Shown here: one piece after another, positions 6,034 to 10,093 of the stretch
How positions within the stretch are numbered: position 1 is the stretch's first letter
Layout of the letters: each line of letters begins with the position of its first letter
Source: Euperipatoides rowelli
Taxonomy: Eukaryota; Onychophora; Udeonychophora; Euonychophora; Peripatopsidae
DNA length: 10,093 bases
Assembly: GCA_003024985.2 (NCBI GenBank)
Contig: PXIH01S0059528.1
Reading direction: 5' to 3' (one strand)
Made by a program: the position numbers and the translations under genes
The notes under the pieces: generated by a model
The model's database searches: none
The model's input: the letters and a program-made list of their open reading frames with translations, nothing else
Told to the model about the DNA's origin: nothing

Positions 6034-6280
6034 AAACATAGACTAGCGTCTGGATCTCAGACTTCACCTTACCATTCAGTCATGCAAAGGATCTCTAACC
6101 TTAACCATACCCTAAACCTAACTCCAACTTAAGTATTATAGAATATTAAAAATAAGTATTCAATAAAGTCGCAGCCAATCAGAGATCGGCTTGCAGATAA
6201 AATGCAAGACGACCACCGATTGGCTGTTTTAGGTAAAAAGGGAAAGGTGAAGTCTGAGATCCAGATGCTAGTAAACATAG
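6034..6280. mobile_element. 231-bp MITE with TIRs and target duplication (right arm copy)
   Basis: Mirror of 3814-4060: TIRs at 6042-6070 and 6244-6272, and AAACATAG duplications at 6034-6041 and 6273-6280. The single TIR mismatch is kept in mirror position, so this is a copy of the same insertion and not an independent one. Confidence 0.9.
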
Positions 6281-7041
6281 GGGGGCCATTTTTAGGAGTT
6301 ATTTTAGACAGTTAAACTTCAGGTTTTTTTTTTTTTTTTTTTCAAAAAAATTTCATTGTGCTATTTTATTAATTACCGCTTTTCAAAAATCGTAGAAAGA
6401 TTTAGTAAGAAATTGAAATAAATTCTCCATAGTTAACACACAACTCGGAACTCATATTTCTGCATGAATTTATTAAATTTGCAGACTGATTGATTGAAAA
6501 GGTACCTCCAATCACAGTCGCCTGTATTATCAATTATATCTAAACTTACTTATTTACTTTAAAAAATAAAATGTCCGTTTTAGTCACTGATGCTTAATAA
6601 ATAATTACGCTAAATTTATTCTTAGCATTTCAAACCATAAGAATAAATTTATAATAAAATATTATTTTTTATTTTTTCAGTCTTAAAAATTATCCAACAT
6701 TCTTCCCCCACAGTATAAAGACCTTCCCTAGAGAATGGGTGGGGAAGGGTTGTTTGAAATATATTCTCTATACTTTTTAATACAGGTTAAAACACTATCT
6801 AATTATGTGAAATAATAAATAAAATGGTCCGTTGTCTATATTTTTATACAATGCTCGGTAGTGTTGGTAGATAGAACAGTGCCATCTAGTGTTGGTAGAT
6901 AGATTCTAAGCAATAAAAAAATGTGATATTCCCTATAGTGGATGTTCATAAAGTCTTTTCCTCATTGTGAAAAATCATTAAAAAATCCACAATAGTACAC
7001 ACTGGATACAATAGATGGCACTGAAATCATCTGAATACAAA

Positions 7042-7369
7042 ATGGCTTCCCACCTTGGGCGATTGAAGCATCAGGACGGTACACCACTACATTGGGGATT
7101 ATATGTTTGAGACTCCCTTAACGCCACATTTTATGACAGATGGATTGGGATGGATGCTATGTCTACACCATGATTTGTAGACATAACTCCTCTAGATTTT
7201 TATCTTCCTGTGGGGTTATGTCGAGAATAAAGTGTCTTTAACACCAGTACCTGATATCATGACATTAAAGATGAGGATAACAAATGTTATCGCACCTGTC
7301 TCCAAAGAGATTGATAAAACATGGTGAGAAATTGAATATTGACTAAATGTGTTCCCATCACTCATGTGA
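7042..7369 (+). pseudogene. Dead mariner-type (DDD) transposase, C-terminal catalytic part (right arm)
   Basis: Mirror copy of 2725-3052, easier to read here because it is on the plus strand. The frame through 7042-7206 holds HQDG (Asp 7075-7077), TGA at 7108-7110 in place of the usual Arg before DSLN, RWIG, a second TGA at 7171-7173 where a WPPRS-type motif has Arg, and DITPLDF (Asp 7180-7182). One extra base near 7207 moves the frame to LWGYVENKV (7208 on), which runs to TGA 7325-7327 (TW-R-EIEY expected), TGA 7340-7342 (EY-R-L expected) and a final TGA at 7367-7369. All lesions are shared with the left copy. Confidence 0.85.
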
Positions 7370-7851
7370 TAAGTGTATTAAAATTATAAGAAAAACGTAA
7401 TGAGCTTACCTACATTCTCCCATAAACTGACTGCTGTTACCTATAATGGCATTTTTAAAACAATTTTTCATAAGGGTTGAAGAACTTTAGAATACCCTTG
7501 ATTTTTATACAATGCTAGACTTAATGTGGATCAGTTGTCAACAACAACTACTGCGCAGGAGAAACAACAACAAAAAAATCAAAAAATGTGGTATTCCCTA
7601 TATTTTTATACAATACCACTAAGGTTTCTGAAAAACCACACTTTTTTTTTCAAACACGGTTTGAGATTTCTTACTATAAAAAAAAACCACGGTTTTCATG
7701 GTTTTTAAATAAAAAAACCCAAAAAATAACATTGGTTTTTAAGTTCAAGTTTTATTACACGTTTTGAAATTCAATCACATACATTATATTTGTTTTAAAA
7801 AAATGAAACCAAAAAAATTAAATAATAAAAAGAGATCAATAATTTTATGTT

Positions 7852-8151
7852 TCAGTTTTTCTTTGATTTCAAATAATAGAACATTAAGAATACTAATGTG
7901 TTTAGTAAAGCATCTGGTAGCCATGATCATATTTTGGTGTAAAGGTTAACGGCAAAAGAAAACGCTCTCTCGCTTTCCGTCAAGGTCGGTTTTATAGTTT
8001 TATTCACATTAGGCAACAATATTATTGATTCTGTTGCACTTGTTCTTTTATATAAAGCAAACTTCTGCTTCAATACATCAAAATTTTCTTCAAAACTGGG
8101 CTCCATCAATGCTTGTGAATAAGCCAAATTCATTTGAATGTAAAATACATT
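7852..8151 (-). pseudogene. Dead hAT transposase, C-terminal dimerisation region (right arm copy)
   Basis: Mirror of 1943-2242 with the same translation and the same premature TGA (7927-7929 on the minus strand). The identical lesion in both arms means the duplication, whether biological or an assembly product, happened after the transposase had decayed. Confidence 0.78.
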
Positions 8152-8238
8152 TCAAATGTTAATTCCATATGACAACCTTACAATTTCGCTTGACGATTTG
8201 AAAATCTTTTAGTTGGTAGAGAAAAATTTGTCTCGATG

Positions 8239-8283
8239 TTTTTTTTTTTTTTTTTTTTTGTGGTTAAGGAAAATATTTTTATT
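8239..8283 (-). other. Mirror of the AATAAA plus poly(A) tract
   Basis: Reverse complement of 1811-1855; the T run is 21 bases (8239-8259), the same length as its mate. Confidence 0.35.
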
Positions 8284-8515
8284 TTACTAAAGTCCTGATG
8301 CATGGATAATTTCATGAGTATGAAATAATTTTATAATTAATCATTTTTATTTCCCTTTCTAATCCAACTTCAATTTTTGTTTATTTACCTAATAAAGTAT
8401 TAAAATAAAATACTTCAAAAACCACGCAAATATCGATGGTTTTTTTTCGATTCCATTTTGTCGATTAATAGTCTATCACGATTTTCGGTTTTAATTAAAA
8501 TTGTTTCAGAAATCC

Positions 8516-8653
8516 CAAATATTACAGCTAATAGATCCCAGATTAATTAACTCCATCTAGTGTTATAAGACATTTAAAATGTAAAAGATATGACATTTCC
8601 TACAACTAATATATATCAGAATGAACAGTGCCACCTAGCGTTGGCAGAAATGT
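8516..8653 (-). repeat. Mirror of the CTCF-like diverged repeat
   Basis: Reverse complement of 1441-1578; the GTGCCACCTAGCG core lies at about 8629-8641. Confidence 0.5.
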
Positions 8654-9699
8654 TTAAAATAGTACATCTATTTACAAAGATAATGCAGCCATTAAATGGT
8701 GTTTAGTACATACTCCCCCTCCCTCCCCCATCTTTTTAATTGCCCAATTAACTAATGAAAGCACTTAATCTAAATAAAAATATGCATTTTTCATAAGCTA
8801 TAATAAAGTACCTGTAATTAAACAATCTACAAAATGTAATTAAGAAAAATGTTAAAAGTGGACCATGTGAAGTAAATAATAAAAAAGTAAACTTTTGGAG
8901 AAAAATAAAAGAGAGAATATTTATATAATGTTTGAACTTTTCTGCAGCAAAGATAAGAACACCATAAAGCACTCTGGACAAGAAAAGCCAATTACCTGTG
9001 CCCGAGTTTGCCCAAGTTAACATGTGTTTTCCATTATATCAGTGCTAGCAATTTTGAAATTTTACTCTCATTTACATTAGGCACCCATATTATTCAGAAA
9101 TGTTGGCATCAGTGGATTTTTATTATTATTAGTTTTTGTCAGTTCAGGGACAATCAACACCATAAAACATTTGTTTTACGACTAAAGATGGCAGTTGTGT
9201 CTACTGAAAGATTTCATTTAATATTTTGAAAATGGTAAAACCTTTTTTACTTCTAAGAACGAAAAAAAATAAAGATGAGAGAGATATCTAAATGAATATT
9301 AATTGAATATTCTAGTTGCCTTTTAATTAAAGCTTGAAAATATATTAAAATATAAATTATTTCCCAGTTAAAAGTATTTTTTAAAAAAAAAAAATCGTTA
9401 AAATAGAAAAAAATCAATTCACCATCATTAAAGAAAAGAGAAAATGCAAAACAACAATAAATAATTAATTGTTGGATGTACAGTAATAATCTTGATTATA
9501 TCTTTACTAAAGAAATTAGAATAAAGATCATTATTGACATGGCTTGTTTGTTAAAACATTTAAAAATAATAGCCTAGTTAGTTATAAATGTATATACACT
9601 TACTCTCACGGTAAATGCCGATTGTGTGTTTTATTATTATCATATCTCTAAAAATAAATGGAATTAAAATATAACTTTATTTTTATATAGTTTAAGGCA
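8654..9699. other. Mirror of the gene-free AT-rich stretch
   Basis: Reverse complement of 395-1440. It contains the matching pyrimidine-rich tract (C5, C3, C5) around 8715-8729 and the mirrored chance frames at 8748-9023 and 9008-9229. Confidence 0.7.
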
Positions 9700-9904
9700 G
9701 GTGACACACTCAGCAGTGCCGTGCAGCAAGTTGTCGTGTAGCAGCACTGCTAACAGTTTTAAAACATATAGATTTCAATTTGATATGCTAAACGGAAATT
9801 GTGTTAGTTTTGTTCCATTCGCTTGCTTTAATAATTGGCGCGGTGACAAGCAGTGGCCGGCATTGAAATCAACTCCCCTTTTTTTAAAGCATATAGTTTT
9901 CAAT
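9700..9904 (-). repeat. Mirror copy of the diverged tandem repeat
   Basis: Reverse complement of 190-394, identical as far as compared. The 23-base blocks lie at 9757-9779 and 9882-9904. Confidence 0.6.
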
Positions 9905-10093
9905 GGGATTCGATAAACACAACGCTAGTTGCTGCTCAAAGATGCTTTCTATTTTCGGCCTGCAAATTGTTTTGATATAAGATAAACAATGACAAAAGAA
10001 AGAGTAATTATTAGGGACATGTTTTTTTCTTGTTATTTTTTTTAAATTTATTTTTATTTTTTTTAAATTTCGTTTTTTTTTTTGTTTTATTTT

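Larger units (their letters stand above)
7631..8444 (-). mobile_element. Mirror of the candidate hAT remnant
   Basis: Reverse complement of 1650-2463, with octamer hairpins at 7682-7706 and 8417-8444. Confidence 0.4.
1..10093. repeat. Window-length inverted repeat (giant palindrome)
   Basis: Base i is complementary to base 10094-i from the first base to the last. The ends match (AAAATAAAAC at the start, GTTTTATTTT at the end). Every open frame in the left arm has an exact mirror copy with the same translation, and runs such as A21 (1835-1855) and A19 (3752-3770) have mates of exactly equal length (8239-8259, 6324-6342). The only differences I found lie between 4962 and 5132. Arms are about 5 kb with a 2-base spacer at the true centre. 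What is seen is the symmetry. Whether it exists in the genome or was made by a fold-back read or a self-complementary assembly path cannot be decided from sequence alone. Confidence 0.97.

Noticed and set aside
6840-7515. GCATTGTATAAAAAT copies as terminal inverted repeats of the mariner element
   Set aside because: The copies on both sides have the same orientation, so they are direct and not inverted repeats.
1-10093. Viral genome with terminal inverted repeats, plasmid, or CRISPR array
   Set aside because: No viral, replication or cas genes; repeats lack regular spacers; the only protein homology seen is to dead animal-type transposases.

Overview
The window is one giant inverted repeat and nothing else. 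Base i pairs with base 10094-i from end to end, so the second half is the reverse complement of the first. The only departures I found lie within about 85 bases of the centre: five substitutions (pairs 4962/5132, 4986/5108, 4989/5105, 4991/5103, 4992/5102) and one 11-base tandem duplication present only in the right arm (5069-5090). Everything described in the left arm therefore recurs, on the opposite strand, in the right arm. I compared long stretches by eye, not every base.

The DNA looks like non-coding animal, probably invertebrate, nuclear DNA. It is strongly AT-rich (roughly 70% by eye), has many long poly(A)/poly(T) runs, AATAAA signals and short tandem repeats, and carries decayed DNA transposons of types common in animal genomes. 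There is no intact gene, no RNA gene and no bacterial gene organisation. The open frames of 60-91 codons are chance frames or fragments of dead transposases. I cannot name a phylum.

Left arm, outside to inside: an A-rich end (1-70); a diverged tandem repeat (190-394); gene-free AT-rich DNA (395-1440); a diverged repeat with a CTCF-like motif (1441-1578); an AATAAA plus A21 tract (1811-1855); the C-terminal dimerisation region of a dead hAT transposase (1943-2242, plus strand) bracketed by AAAAACCA/TGGTTTTT octamers; dispersed short motifs (2475-3340); a dead mariner-type transposase fragment (2725-3052, minus strand); an AATAAA plus A19 tract (3724-3770); a well-preserved 231-bp MITE with 29-bp terminal inverted repeats and a perfect 8-bp target duplication (3814-4060); a degenerate array of about 72-bp units (4120-4460); a second, unrelated dead hAT transposase fragment (4558-4820, minus strand); a 28-bp palindrome (4839-4866); and the centre. 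The right arm repeats this in reverse order.

No genes act together here. The points of interest are the palindrome itself (real inverted duplication, hairpin end, or assembly fold-back), a family of dead transposons whose arginine codons have repeatedly been lost in the way CpG deamination would predict, and the intact MITE insertion. The exact end-to-end symmetry, identical homopolymer lengths in both arms, and divergence confined to the centre make an assembly walk-back over a smaller real palindrome a serious explanation to exclude first.
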